Shown here piece after piece: positions 1 to 9,488 of a stretch of 64,000 nt of DNA; position 1 is the stretch's first letter; every line of letters starts with the position of its first letter. This stretch comes from Buchnera_K aphidicola_B (GTDB lineage: Bacteria > Pseudomonadota > Gammaproteobacteria > Enterobacterales > Enterobacteriaceae), in assembly GCF_039388045.1 (NCBI RefSeq), contig NZ_CP135015.1, forward strand, positions 186,001 through 250,000, written 5' to 3'. The translations under genes and the position numbers were made by a program. Under the pieces are notes generated by a model. It worked only from the letters and a program-made list of their open reading frames with translations, was not told the DNA's origin and made no database searches.

Positions 1-7
1 CTTTAAA

Positions 8-1795
8 CTAATTTTTATATAATACTTTTAAAAATATTTCTTTTGGTATATTAATTCCGCCTATTTTTTTCATTTTCTTTTTCCCTGCCTTTTGTTTTTC
101 TAATAATTTTCTTTTTCTACTTACATCTCCTCCATAACATTTTGATAAAACATTTTTACGTAGTTGTTTTATATTTGAACGTGCTAGAATTTTTTTACCT
201 ATAGCGGCTTGTATTGAAATATTAAATTGGTGTCTAGGAATTAATGTAGATATATTTTTAACTATTTTTTTTGCGTATTTTTGAGCATTTTTTTTGTGCA
301 TGATTATAGATAATGCATCAATATTTTCGGAATTGATTAATATTTCTAATTTTATAATTTCTGATTTTTTAAATTTTAAAAAATTATATTCTAATGAAGC
401 ATATCCACTAGAAAGAGATTTTAATTTATCGAAAAAATTTAATACTATTTCAGACATAGGTATTTCATATGTTAGTGAAACTTGATGTGTATGATATATT
501 AATTTTTTTTGTACACCGCGTTTTTCAGAACATAATTTCATAATATTACCTAAATATTTAGGTGGTACAAGTATATTACATTCTGCAATTGGTTCTTTTA
601 TTAGTTTTATGGTGTTAATTAATGGAAAATTTCCAGGATTATCTAAATATATTGTTTTATCATTTATTAATCTTATTTTGTAAATTACTGTTGGTCGAGT
701 GGAAATTAGTGTTAAATTATATTCTCTTTCTAAACGTGCTTGTGTTATTTCCATATGTAATAAACCTAGAAAACCACATCGAAAACCATGACCTAAAGCA
801 AGAGATTTTTCAGGTTCGTAAAATAAAGCAGAATCATTTAATCTTAATTTTTCTAGAGCTTTTTTAAAAATTTCATATTTTTCAGAAGAATCTGGAAATA
901 AACCAGCAAATATTTTTGGTTTAATTTTCTTAAACCCAATTAAAGGTGATTTTGCTGGGTTTTTATGATATGTTATAGTGCTTCCAATAGGAATCAAAGA
1001 GATTTTTTTAATTCCACATACAATCCATCCTACTTCACCACAAAATAATTTTTTTTTTTTTTTTTTTTTTGGTGTAAAAATTCCTAATTTTTCTATTTTA
1101 AATGTTTTTTTATTTTCCATAATCTGTATTTCCATATCTTTTTCTATAAAACCATTTTTTATTCTGATTAAAGATACTACTCCAATATAACTATCAAACC
1201 ATGAATCTATAATTAATGCTTGTAAAGGATTGTTAATATTACCTTTTGGTTTTGGTATTTTTTTTATAATATTTTCTAATAAATTTATAACTCCAAAACC
1301 CGTTTTTGCAGAACAATGAACTGCTTTAGCAGCAGAAATTCCTATTATATCTTCAATTTCATTACAAACTTTTTCAGTATTTGCAGTAGGTAAATCTATT
1401 TTATTTAATACAGGAATTACTTTTAAATTTAAATCTAATGCTAAATAACAATTTGCTACTGTTTGAGCTTCAACTCCTTGTGTAGCATCAACAATTAATA
1501 ACGCACCTTCACATGCAGCTAAAGATCTAGAAACTTCATATGAAAAATTTACATGACCTGGGGTATCTATAAAATTAAATTTGTATTTTTTTTTATTTTT
1601 TGCTGTGTAGTTAATTGTTACGCTACGTGATTTAATAGTAATACCTCGTTCTTTCTCTAATTCCATAGAATCTAAAACTTGTTCTGACATTTCTCTTTTT
1701 GATAAACCTCCACAGATTTGAATAAAACGATCTGATAAAGTAGATTTACCATGGTCTATATGCGCAATAATGGAAAAATTTCTTATTTTTTTCAT
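8..1795 (-). CDS. lepA: Elongation factor 4 (LepA), ribosome-associated GTPase
   Basis: This is a 595-residue translational GTPase (E. coli LepA has 599) that acts on the ribosome in the cytoplasm. The G domain shows the P-loop AHIDHGKST near residue 11, the switch region DTPGH and the NKID guanine motif. The LepA-specific C-terminus (AIGKKILARSNIKQLRKNV, then a basic KRKLLEKQKAGKKK tail) is present and ends naturally. A homopolymer of 22 A (coding strand) lies in frame at residues 242-249, in the domain II motif GIFTPK. There it encodes seven lysines in place of the variable QVDRTEL-type stretch. The usual partner lepB would lie to the left, outside the window. The identification is secure; the only doubt is how faithfully the A22 tract is transcribed. 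Confidence 0.98.
   Translation of the reverse strand: MKKIRNFSIIAHIDHGKSTLSDRFIQICGGLSKREMSEQVLDSMELEKERGITIKSRSVTINYTAKNKKKYKFNFIDTPGHVNFSYEVSRSLAACEGALLIVDATQGVEAQTVANCYLALDLNLKVIPVLNKIDLPTANTEKVCNEIEDIIGISAAKAVHCSAKTGFGVINLLENIIKKIPKPKGNINNPLQALIIDSWFDSYIGVVSLIRIKNGFIEKDMEIQIMENKKTFKIEKLGIFTPKKKKKKKLFCGEVGWIVCGIKKISLIPIGSTITYHKNPAKSPLIGFKKIKPKIFAGLFPDSSEKYEIFKKALEKLRLNDSALFYEPEKSLALGHGFRCGFLGLLHMEITQARLEREYNLTLISTRPTVIYKIRLINDKTIYLDNPGNFPLINTIKLIKEPIAECNILVPPKYLGNIMKLCSEKRGVQKKLIYHTHQVSLTYEIPMSEIVLNFFDKLKSLSSGYASLEYNFLKFKKSEIIKLEILINSENIDALSIIMHKKNAQKYAKKIVKNISTLIPRHQFNISIQAAIGKKILARSNIKQLRKNVLSKCYGGDVSRKRKLLEKQKAGKKKMKKIGGINIPKEIFLKVLYKN
1049..1070 (-). repeat. 22-nt poly-A (coding strand) homopolymer within lepA
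   Basis: An uninterrupted run of 22 T on the plus strand equals 22 A in the lepA message. It is read in frame as the last base of a proline codon plus seven lysine codons. It is the longest homopolymer I counted in the window. Runs of this kind are known sites of RNA polymerase slippage in insect endosymbionts. Confidence 0.95.
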
Positions 1796-1953
1796 AATTT
1801 TTTATTTTCAATTAATAACTTGTTAATTTAATATATTATTATAAATAATATCTTATAAATATTAAGAATATAAATTTAATTATATAATATTTATTTAATG
1901 AGTAAAGATATAAGAATAAGATTTTGTAATTATAAATATTTAGAGGAAAAGAT

Positions 1954-3072
1954 ATGAATTTTAAAAAAAAAGTAATTGTTGCTATGTCTGGAGGTGTTGA
2001 TTCATCTATTGCAGCGTGGTTATTAAAAAAGCAAAATTATAATGTTGAAGGATTATTTATGAAAAATTGGGAAGAAAATGATACAAATGAATATTGCGCA
2101 TCTAAAAAGAATTTAAAAGACGTTCAATTAGTTTGCAATCAATTAAATATTTATTTACATAAAGTTAATTTTTCTTATGAATATTGGAATAAAGTTTTTA
2201 AAGTTTTTTTAAAAAATTATATGCAAGGCTTTACTCCTAATCCTGATGTACTATGTAACTATAAAATTAAGTTTAACGTCCTTTTAAAATTTGCTATAAA
2301 AATTTTAAAAGCAGATTATCTTGCTACTGGGCATTATGCTATAAATAGTAATTTTCATAAAAGGGAATTATTAAAATCTTGGGATAAAAGTAAAGACCAA
2401 ACTTATTTTTTATATACATTAAATTATAAAATAATTAAAAAAATTATTTTTCCTTTAGGGGAGTTAAATAAAAATATTGTTAGAAAATTAGCACATAAAT
2501 TAAATATGCAAATTGCTAATAAAAAAAGCTCTACAGGAATTTGTTTTATTGAGCCTAAAAATTTCAAAAAATTTTTAACTGATTATATTCCTATTAAAAA
2601 AGGTTTAATTAAGACTATTTTTGGTTTAAATATTGGATTTCATGATGGTGTTGAATTTTATACTATAGGTCAAAGGAAAGGTATTAATATTGGTGGAATT
2701 AAAAATACTTCAAATAAACCTTGGTTTGTTATTGATAAAAATGTTTCTAAAAATATATTAATTGTAGCACAAGGTTCGAATAATATTTATTTACGATCTT
2801 ATGGTTTTATAATTAAAAAACCTTATTGGTTTGATTTAAAAGTACTTAAAAAAAAAAAAAAATGTGATGTTCAAATAAGATATAGAAAAAAAAGTTTAAA
2901 ATGTATTATATATCCAATAAAAAAAAAATATATTAAAATTTTTTTTAAAAATTATGAAATTGCAGTTACTGTAGGACAGTCCGCTGTATTTTATAAATAT
3001 AATATATGTATTGGAGGAGGAATTATTACAAAAGTTTTTTTAATTAATAATATTAATAAAATTGGTAGTTGA
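1954..3072 (+). CDS. mnmA: tRNA-specific 2-thiouridylase MnmA
   Basis: MnmA uses ATP to install the 2-thio group on U34 of Lys, Glu and Gln tRNAs, taking sulfur from the IscS relay. The 372-residue product (E. coli 368) starts with the PP-loop motif SGGVDSS at residues 12-18. The catalytic cysteines lie in NPDVLCN and in TGICFIE. A strong ribosome site (AGAGGAAA) precedes the ATG. An A15 run at 2848-2862 falls in frame around residues 299-303. In E. coli mnmA is followed by hflD and purB; here only 37 bases separate it from purB, so hflD has been lost cleanly. Confidence 0.97.
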   Translation: MNFKKKVIVAMSGGVDSSIAAWLLKKQNYNVEGLFMKNWEENDTNEYCASKKNLKDVQLVCNQLNIYLHKVNFSYEYWNKVFKVFLKNYMQGFTPNPDVLCNYKIKFNVLLKFAIKILKADYLATGHYAINSNFHKRELLKSWDKSKDQTYFLYTLNYKIIKKIIFPLGELNKNIVRKLAHKLNMQIANKKSSTGICFIEPKNFKKFLTDYIPIKKGLIKTIFGLNIGFHDGVEFYTIGQRKGINIGGIKNTSNKPWFVIDKNVSKNILIVAQGSNNIYLRSYGFIIKKPYWFDLKVLKKKKKCDVQIRYRKKSLKCIIYPIKKKYIKIFFKNYEIAVTVGQSAVFYKYNICIGGGIITKVFLINNINKIGS

Positions 3073-3109
3073 ATATATAATAATAATTTTAAAATATTAG
3101 GAGTTTTGA

Positions 3110-4479
3110 ATGTGTTATAAGTATTTAAAGTCAATATCTCCAATTGATGGACGTTATAAACATAAAACTATTTTTCTAAAAAATATTTTTAGTGAATTTG
3201 GTTTAATTAAAGCTCGTATTTATATAGAATTAAATTGGTTTAAAAAGTTATCTACAGTTTCAGAAATAAAAGAAATACCAAAATTAAATAAAAATATATT
3301 AAATTTTATAAATAATATTAACAATATACAAGATAAAGATATAAAAGAAATTAAAGTATTCGAAAAAAAAATAAAACATGATGTCAAATCTATAGAATAT
3401 TTTATTAGAAATAAATTAAGTAAAAAAAAATATTTTAAATATATTAAAGAATTTGTGCATTTTGCTTGTACTTCTGAAGATATTAATAATTTAGCATATG
3501 GTATCATGCTTAAAAAAACTAAAAAAAAAATTTTAACACCTTATTTTAAAAAGATATTAAAATATTTAAAAAATTTAGCTATTTTATATAAATATGAACC
3601 TTTAATAACTAGAACACATGGCCAAATTGCACTCCTTCTACCATGGGTAAAGAAATATTAAATTTTTATTTTAGATTAAAAAAGCAGTTTTTTATTTTTA
3701 AAAAAATCTCTATTTTAGGTAAAATTAATGGTACTATAGGAAATTATAACGCACATTTTATTACTTTTCCTAATGTTAATTGGATTACTTTAAGCAAAGA
3801 TTTTGTTCAATCATTAGGTTTAAAATGGAATCCTTGTACTACACAAATTGAACCACATGATTATATTGCTGAACTTTTAAATTGTATCATAAGATTTAAT
3901 AATATTTTAATTAATTTTAATCGTGATATTTGGGGTTATATTTCTTTGAATTATTTTAAGCAAAATAATAATATAAATGAAGTAGGTTCTTCAATTATGC
4001 CTCATAAAATTAATCCTATTAATTTTGAAAATTCTGAAGGAAATTTGGGTTTATCTAATGCTTTAATGACACATATGTCTAATAAATTACCAATATCTAG
4101 ATGGCAAAGGGATTTGAGTGATTCAACTGTTCTAAGAAATTTAGGTGTTGTTTTCGGATATTCTATTATTGCTTATGATTCTTTATTGTTAGGTTTGCAA
4201 AAATTAAGAATTAATTCTAAACAAATGTTATTAGAATTACAAAATAACTGGCAAATTCTTGCAGAACCTTTACAAACTATAATGAGACGTTATGGTTTCA
4301 GTAATTCTTATCAATATATTAAAAATTTAACTAAAGGAAAAGTATTAAATAAAAAAAAATTATATAATATTATTAATAATTTAAATATCCCTTTAAAAGA
4401 AAAAGAACGTTTTAAAAAAATTAATCCATCTAATTATATAGGGTATGCGATAAAAATTGTAGAAAAGTTTACTAATTAA
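3110..4479 (+). pseudogene. purB: Adenylosuccinate lyase PurB, interrupted by a single-base frameshift
   Basis: PurB splits adenylosuccinate to AMP and SAICAR to AICAR in purine synthesis. The reading frame is in two pieces. Residues 1-183 (3110-3661) match the N-terminal half, with SPIDGRY at the start, FVHFACTSEDINNL and RTHGQ. The rest resumes in another frame from about 3632, with GKEILNFYFR, GKINGTIGNYNAH and the signature GSSIMPHKINPINFENSEGN. Restoring one A after GCA at 3629-3631 turns the junction into RTHGQIATPSTMGKE. That fits the family exactly and gives 456 residues, the E. coli length. There is no homopolymer at the break, so poly-A slippage does not explain it. Either the gene is a very young pseudogene or the base is a sequencing error. 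The conservation on both sides says selection was recent. Confidence 0.9.
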
Positions 4480-4552
4480 TGTGTTTTTTATTTAATTTTT
4501 AAACATAATTTAATATATTTTAATTTTTGAGACTTAAATTTAAGGTATTTAT

Positions 4553-5320
4553 ATGAGTTTTTTAAAAGGTAAAAAAATATTAATTTTGGGTATGGCAAAT
4601 AAGTATTCTATCGGTTATGGAATTGCAAAAGCAATGTATCAACAAGGAGCGGATTTAGCTTTTACTTATCAAAATCTAAAATATAAAAAAAGAGTTATAA
4701 AATTAGCTAATAATTTTAATTCAAATATTATTTTTCCATGTGATGTATCATCAGATAATAATATAATAAATTTATTTTCAAATTTATCAATTATTTGGAA
4801 GAAATTTGATGGCTTTGTTCATGCAATTGCTTATACACCAATTTCTCAGTTACAAAATAATTATATTGATTGTATAACAAAAAAGATATTTAATATGACA
4901 CATGTTATTACATCATATAGTTTAGTTTCAATGATTAAAGCTTGTAAAAATATGTTAAATAAAAAATCATCGATAATTACTATTTCTTTTATTGGTGCTA
5001 ATATAATAATACCATATTATAATATAATGGGCTTAGCGAAAGCTTCTTTAGAAGCAAATGTTCGTTATAGTGCAAATATATTAGGAAAAGATAATATTAG
5101 AATTAATGGTATTTCACCTGCTCCAATTAAAACTTTAGCTTCTTTTAAAATAAAAAACTTTAATAAATTATTTAATGATAGTAAAAAAAAAAATATTTTA
5201 AAAAGAAATATAACTATACATGAAATAGGTAATGTAGCAGCTTTTTTATGTTCTGATCTTTCTTCTGGTATTACTGGGCAAATTATTTATGTTGATGGAG
5301 GTTATAATTTAATGTATTAA
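4553..5320 (+). CDS. fabI: Enoyl-[acyl-carrier-protein] reductase (NADH) FabI
   Basis: FabI performs the last reduction of each fatty-acid elongation cycle, using NADH on enoyl-ACP. The 255-residue short-chain dehydrogenase (E. coli 262) has the FabI-type cofactor start GMANKYSIGYGIA and the catalytic Y-x6-K in YNIMGLAKAS. The C-terminal ITGQIIYVDGGYN motif is also present. The SD sequence AAGG precedes the ATG at 4553. It stands as a single gene with AT-rich spacers on both sides. FabD, FabG and AcpP of the same pathway are at 56.9-58.8 kb. Confidence 0.97.
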   Translation: MSFLKGKKILILGMANKYSIGYGIAKAMYQQGADLAFTYQNLKYKKRVIKLANNFNSNIIFPCDVSSDNNIINLFSNLSIIWKKFDGFVHAIAYTPISQLQNNYIDCITKKIFNMTHVITSYSLVSMIKACKNMLNKKSSIITISFIGANIIIPYYNIMGLAKASLEANVRYSANILGKDNIRINGISPAPIKTLASFKIKNFNKLFNDSKKKNILKRNITIHEIGNVAAFLCSDLSSGITGQIIYVDGGYNLMY

Positions 5321-5463
5321 TTACTGTAATTTATTTTTTATAAAAATATTTTTATATAATTTATATAAATTCTTTGTTTTTTCAAAATGTAATATTTTAT
5401 TTACAATATTTTATATTTATTATATAAATTAATTTATTACATTTATCATTATTAGGAATATAT

Positions 5464-6093
5464 ATGATTAATTTATTGACAAATTGTGCAATTTATTTTA
5501 ATTTTTTTATGAATTTATTCATATTAGTAAATCCTATAGGAATTATTCCGATATTTTCTAGTATGACTCAAAAACAGTCAACAATAAATAAATCAAAAAC
5601 AAATTTTATAACTAATTTCACTGTTTTTTTAATTTTATCTATTACTGTTTTTTTAGGTAGTAAAATTTTGTATTTTTTAGGTATATCTATTTCTTCTTTT
5701 CGTATGGCAGGAGGATTATTGATAATAGTGATTGCATTAAATATGTTAAATGATAAATTAATGTATTCTGTTGACAGTAGAAAAATTAATACTCCTGAAA
5801 AAATAGCTATTGTACCTTTAGCTATACCTTTAATTGCTGGACCTGGAGCAATTAGCACAACAATTATTTGGAATGAGAAGTATTCTAGTTTCTTTAATCA
5901 TGTAGGTTGTGTAATAGCAATTTCTTTTTTTTGTTTTTTTTGTTGGTTATTGTTTAAAATTTCTCCTTACATTTATTCTTTTATTGGAACAGAAGGTATG
6001 AAAATTATTACAAAAATAATGGGTATACTATTAATTTCTATAGGGATTGAATTTATTCATCTTAGTATAAGAGATATGATTTTAAATATATAA
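5464..6093 (+). CDS. ychE: MarC-family inner membrane protein YchE
   Basis: This is a 209-residue polytopic inner membrane protein of the MarC/UPF0056 family, with about six hydrophobic segments. The motif NPIGIIPIF near residue 22, the SFRMAGGLLI segment and VPLAIPLIAGPGAIST are typical. The length and the C-terminal MGILLISIGIEFI fit YchE (215 residues in E. coli) better than YhgN. The transported substrate of this family is not established. The family call is secure; the orthologue name is likely but not certain. Confidence 0.88.
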   Translation: MINLLTNCAIYFNFFMNLFILVNPIGIIPIFSSMTQKQSTINKSKTNFITNFTVFLILSITVFLGSKILYFLGISISSFRMAGGLLIIVIALNMLNDKLMYSVDSRKINTPEKIAIVPLAIPLIAGPGAISTTIIWNEKYSSFFNHVGCVIAISFFCFFCWLLFKISPYIYSFIGTEGMKIITKIMGILLISIGIEFIHLSIRDMILNI

Positions 6094-6119
6094 ATTTTTA
6101 AAATTGTGAGGTATATATT

Positions 6120-6776
6120 TTGAGTTGTATTATTGTTCGGGATTTTGGTTTAATAGATTGGAAAGTTGTTTTTTTAGAAATGCATTCTTTTACTGTTCAA
6201 AGAACTATGTTTTCTATAGATGAAATTTGGTTTGTAGAACATTATCCTATATTTACATTTGGTCAAAGATTAAATTCAAAGCAAATTAATGTTAAAACTA
6301 ATATCCCTTGTGTATATACAAATAGAGGTGGTGAAATAACATATCATGGTCCTGGGCAACAAATTATATATTTATTAATAAATATTAAATTATATAATCT
6401 TAATCCACGTAAACTCATAAGTATAATAGAAAATTGTGTAATAAAGACTTTAAATTATTTTTCAATTGTAGCATATAATAAACTTTTTTTTCCAGGTGTA
6501 TATGTCAATAATAAAAAAATTTGTTCTATTGGATTAAGAATAATAAATGGTTTTACATTACATGGTTTATCAATTAATGTTAAAATGAATTTATCTCCAT
6601 TTAATTTAATAACACCGTGTGGAGATAAATATATGAAGATGACTCAAATATCTGATTTTTGCTCTAAAACTTCTTTTATACAATTAAAGAAAAAATTTTT
6701 ATATAATTTTGTAAAAATTCTTAAAATAAAAAAAATAATATATAAAGATATAAAAAAATTTAAATTCTTTAAATAA
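6120..6776 (+). CDS. lipB: Octanoyl-ACP:protein octanoyltransferase LipB
   Basis: LipB moves octanoyl from acyl carrier protein onto the lipoyl domains of 2-oxoacid dehydrogenases. The 218-residue product has the family motif RGGEITYHGPGQ (about residues 79-90), the catalytic lysine in NKKICSIGLR (142/143) and the catalytic cysteine C167 in ITPCG. The start is taken as TTG at 6120. GAGG lies eight bases upstream, the protein then aligns from its N-terminus, and the next in-frame ATG (6180) would remove conserved sequence. lipA follows 74 bases downstream, and a substrate, SucB, is at 30.3 kb. Confidence 0.95.
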   Translation: MSCIIVRDFGLIDWKVVFLEMHSFTVQRTMFSIDEIWFVEHYPIFTFGQRLNSKQINVKTNIPCVYTNRGGEITYHGPGQQIIYLLINIKLYNLNPRKLISIIENCVIKTLNYFSIVAYNKLFFPGVYVNNKKICSIGLRIINGFTLHGLSINVKMNLSPFNLITPCGDKYMKMTQISDFCSKTSFIQLKKKFLYNFVKILKIKKIIYKDIKKFKFFK

Positions 6777-6850
6777 AAAATTTATTTTTAAAAAAGCATT
6801 GTATATTAAATATATGCGAAATTAAATTTTATAAAATAAAATTATAATAT

Positions 6851-7762
6851 ATGAAATATGATATAAATAAATTAATTCCAATTAAAAATATTCAAAAAAA
6901 AAAAAATTTGGTAAAACCAAATTGGATTAAAATTAAATTACCTGTTGATAATAAAAAAATTAATAAAATGAAATCTATTCTTAAAAAGAATAAGTTAATC
7001 ACAGTATGTGAAAATGCTTTATGTCCTAATTTACCTGAATGTTTTAATAATAAAACTGCAACATTTATGATTTTAGGAAATATTTGTACAAGATCATGTC
7101 CATTTTGCGCAATAAAGAATGGTAGACCCAATATTGTAGATAAAAAAGAACCATTAAGATTAGCACAATTAATTTATAAATTAAAATTAAAATACGTTGT
7201 TTTAACTTCAGTAAATCGAGATGATTTAAAAGATGCTGGAGCATTGCATTTTGCTAATTGTATTAAAGAAATACGTAAAATAAATGGTTTGAAGACTAAA
7301 ATTGAAATTTTAGTACCTGATTTTCGAAAGAAAATCAATATTGCTTTACAATATATTGTAGATAACACTCCAGATGTTTTTAATCACAATATTGAAAGTA
7401 TACCGCGTTTATATAAAAAAATAAGACCAGGTGCAAATTATTATAATTCATTAAAATTATTAAAAAAATTTAATAAATTATTTCCCAATATTCCAACAAA
7501 ATCAGGATTAATGGTTGGTTTAGGAGAAACAAAAAGTGAAATTATAAAAGTTTTAATCGATTTATTAAAAAATAATGTTAGTATGTTGACAATTGGACAA
7601 TATTTACAACCTAGTAAAAATCATTTACCTGTAGTAAAATATTATACACCTTATGAATTTTCACAAATTCAAAAAAAAGCAATAAGTATGGGTTTTGCTA
7701 AAGCATATTGTGGTGTTTTTGTGCGTTCTTCATATCATGCTTCAAAACAAATTATTGTATAA
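6851..7762 (+). CDS. lipA: Lipoyl synthase LipA (radical SAM)
   Basis: LipA inserts two sulfurs into octanoyl-lysine to make lipoate, finishing the job of LipB. The auxiliary cluster motif C-x4-C-x5-C is CENALCPNLPEC (C53, C58, C64), and the radical SAM C-x3-C-x2-C is CTRSCPFC (C79, C83, C86). The C-terminal serine ligand lies in VRSSYHA. At 303 residues it is slightly shorter than the E. coli enzyme (321). All cluster ligands are intact, so the enzyme looks functional. It needs a low-potential electron donor, for which flavodoxin (26.8 kb) is a candidate. Confidence 0.97.
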   Translation: MKYDINKLIPIKNIQKKKNLVKPNWIKIKLPVDNKKINKMKSILKKNKLITVCENALCPNLPECFNNKTATFMILGNICTRSCPFCAIKNGRPNIVDKKEPLRLAQLIYKLKLKYVVLTSVNRDDLKDAGALHFANCIKEIRKINGLKTKIEILVPDFRKKINIALQYIVDNTPDVFNHNIESIPRLYKKIRPGANYYNSLKLLKKFNKLFPNIPTKSGLMVGLGETKSEIIKVLIDLLKNNVSMLTIGQYLQPSKNHLPVVKYYTPYEFSQIQKKAISMGFAKAYCGVFVRSSYHASKQIIV

Positions 7763-7836
7763 ATTTGTTTTATTGTAATTTAAATAATAATTTTTTAAAT
7801 ATTATTAATTATTTTAAAAACTTGATAGGTGTTATT

Positions 7837-8529
7837 ATGACTAAAATTATTATAGCTTTAGATTATAGTTCTAAAAAAGAAGCAATGAATTTAGTATATA
7901 ATATAGATCCTAAATTATATTATTTAAAAATTGGAAATAAAATGTTTACATTATTTGGTAAAAAATTTATTTATGAGTTGCAAAAATTAAATTTTAAAAT
8001 TTTCTTAGATTTAAAATTTTTTGACACTCCTGATACAATTTTTAATTCTGTACTAGCTTCTGCAGATATGGGGGTATGGATGTTAAGTATTCATACTTCT
8101 GGTGGTAGTGATATGTTAAGATCCGCCAAGTCAGCTTTAAAATACTTTAAGTATGATGCTCCTTTGTTAATGGGTGTTACTATTTTAACTAGTTTTAATA
8201 TTAAAAATTTTATTGAATTAGGTATTGTAAATTCTATGCAAAAACAAGCTTTACTATTATCTAAGATTGCTTTTAACTGCAATTTAGATGGAGTAATATG
8301 TCCTGGTGTATTTTTCAAATATATTAAAAATAAAATTATAAATATAAATAAAAAATTTAAATATGTTGTACCAGGAATTAGGTTAGAAAGAGATAATAAT
8401 AATGATCAATATAATGTTATTACCCCTAAAATAGCTAGAAAATATAATATAGATTATATTGTTTTAGGTAGAACTGTAACAGCTGCAATAAATCCTTTAG
8501 ATATTTTAAAAAAAATTTTTATTTTGTAA
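7837..8529 (+). CDS. pyrF: Orotidine 5'-phosphate decarboxylase PyrF
   Basis: PyrF makes UMP from OMP, the last step of de novo pyrimidine synthesis. The ATG at 7837 is chosen because AGGTG precedes it. The frame is open further upstream, but the extra 43 residues are unlike the family and overlap lipA. The 230-residue protein (E. coli 245) has the catalytic D-x-K-x2-D motif in FLDLKFFDTP (D58, K60, D63). The phosphate-binding end VLGRTVT is also present. Confidence 0.96.
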   Translation: MTKIIIALDYSSKKEAMNLVYNIDPKLYYLKIGNKMFTLFGKKFIYELQKLNFKIFLDLKFFDTPDTIFNSVLASADMGVWMLSIHTSGGSDMLRSAKSALKYFKYDAPLLMGVTILTSFNIKNFIELGIVNSMQKQALLLSKIAFNCNLDGVICPGVFFKYIKNKIININKKFKYVVPGIRLERDNNNDQYNVITPKIARKYNIDYIVLGRTVTAAINPLDILKKIFIL

Positions 8530-8806
8530 ATTTTTTTGTTTTATATATAGATTACAATAATTAAATACTTAAATTTTTTTGTTTTATGTATTAAATTATA
8601 TCACTTTATAATATTTAAATATATTATTTAAAATATTAAAATATGTTTTTATAATATATCTTTTAATTATTAAAAACATTTTATTTATAGAATATTTTTA
8701 AATTTAATAAAATTTTAATTATATTATTTTAAATATAAATTTATGTATTTTGTAATATTTATATTATATTAATTTAAAATAGTAAAATTTTTTAAGGAAT
8801 ATCGAA

Positions 8807-9394
8807 ATGTTAAAAAAATCTGTTAAATCAATTTTACCTACACCTTGGGGTAAATTTTCAATTATTGGTTTTGAAGAAAAAATTAATAAAAAATCTCATT
8901 TAGCATTAATTTATGGTAACGTAAATAATAATGCTGCTGTTTTATCTAGAGTCCATTCAGAATGTTTAACTGGAGATGCGTTATTTAGTTTAAGATGTGA
9001 TTGTGGTTTTCAATTAAAAACCGCTTTAATGATGATTGCTAAAGAGAAGAAAGGTATATTGATATATCATAGACAAGAAGGAAGAAATATTGGTTTATTA
9101 AATAAATTAAATGCTTATGCTTTACAAGATTCTGGTTTTGACACTGTAGAAGCTAATCATAAATTAGGTTTTTCTGCAGATGAAAGAGATTTTTCTATTT
9201 GTGCAGATATTTTTAAGATATTAGGTGTTATTAGTATAAGATTATTAACTAATAACCCTTTTAAAGTAAAAATGTTATCTGCAACAGGATTAGATATTTT
9301 GGAAAGAATTCCTTTAATTATAGGAAAAAATAAAAAAAATTTTAATTATTTAAGTACAAAAGAAAAAAAAATGGGACATATATTTGATTTTTAA
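8807..9394 (+). CDS. ribA: GTP cyclohydrolase II RibA
   Basis: RibA opens GTP in the first committed step of riboflavin synthesis. The 195-residue product matches E. coli RibA (196) end to end. The zinc ligands are in CLTGDALFSLRCDCG (C54, C65, C67), and the catalytic stretch YHRQEGRNIGL is complete. An AAGGA ribosome site precedes the ATG. The 277 bases before it are featureless AT. Presence of an intact ribA suggests riboflavin synthesis is kept, which not all Buchnera lineages do; the other rib genes are outside the window. Confidence 0.97.
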   Translation: MLKKSVKSILPTPWGKFSIIGFEEKINKKSHLALIYGNVNNNAAVLSRVHSECLTGDALFSLRCDCGFQLKTALMMIAKEKKGILIYHRQEGRNIGLLNKLNAYALQDSGFDTVEANHKLGFSADERDFSICADIFKILGVISIRLLTNNPFKVKMLSATGLDILERIPLIIGKNKKNFNYLSTKEKKMGHIFDF

Positions 9395-9488
9395 TAATCA
9401 TATTAAATAATAAAGTATAGTATATTATTTAAAAAAATTTTAAATTTACATTAGTTATTTAAAATAAATTATTATTAAATATTTAAAT

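Noticed and set aside
7708..7836. A 43-codon upstream extension of pyrF
   Set aside because: It overlaps lipA and encodes a sequence unlike any PyrF. ATG 7837 has the ribosome site and the family N-terminus.
8530..8806. Possible riboswitch or leader before ribA
   Set aside because: The 277 bases are nearly pure A/T with none of the GC-rich helices an FMN riboswitch needs.
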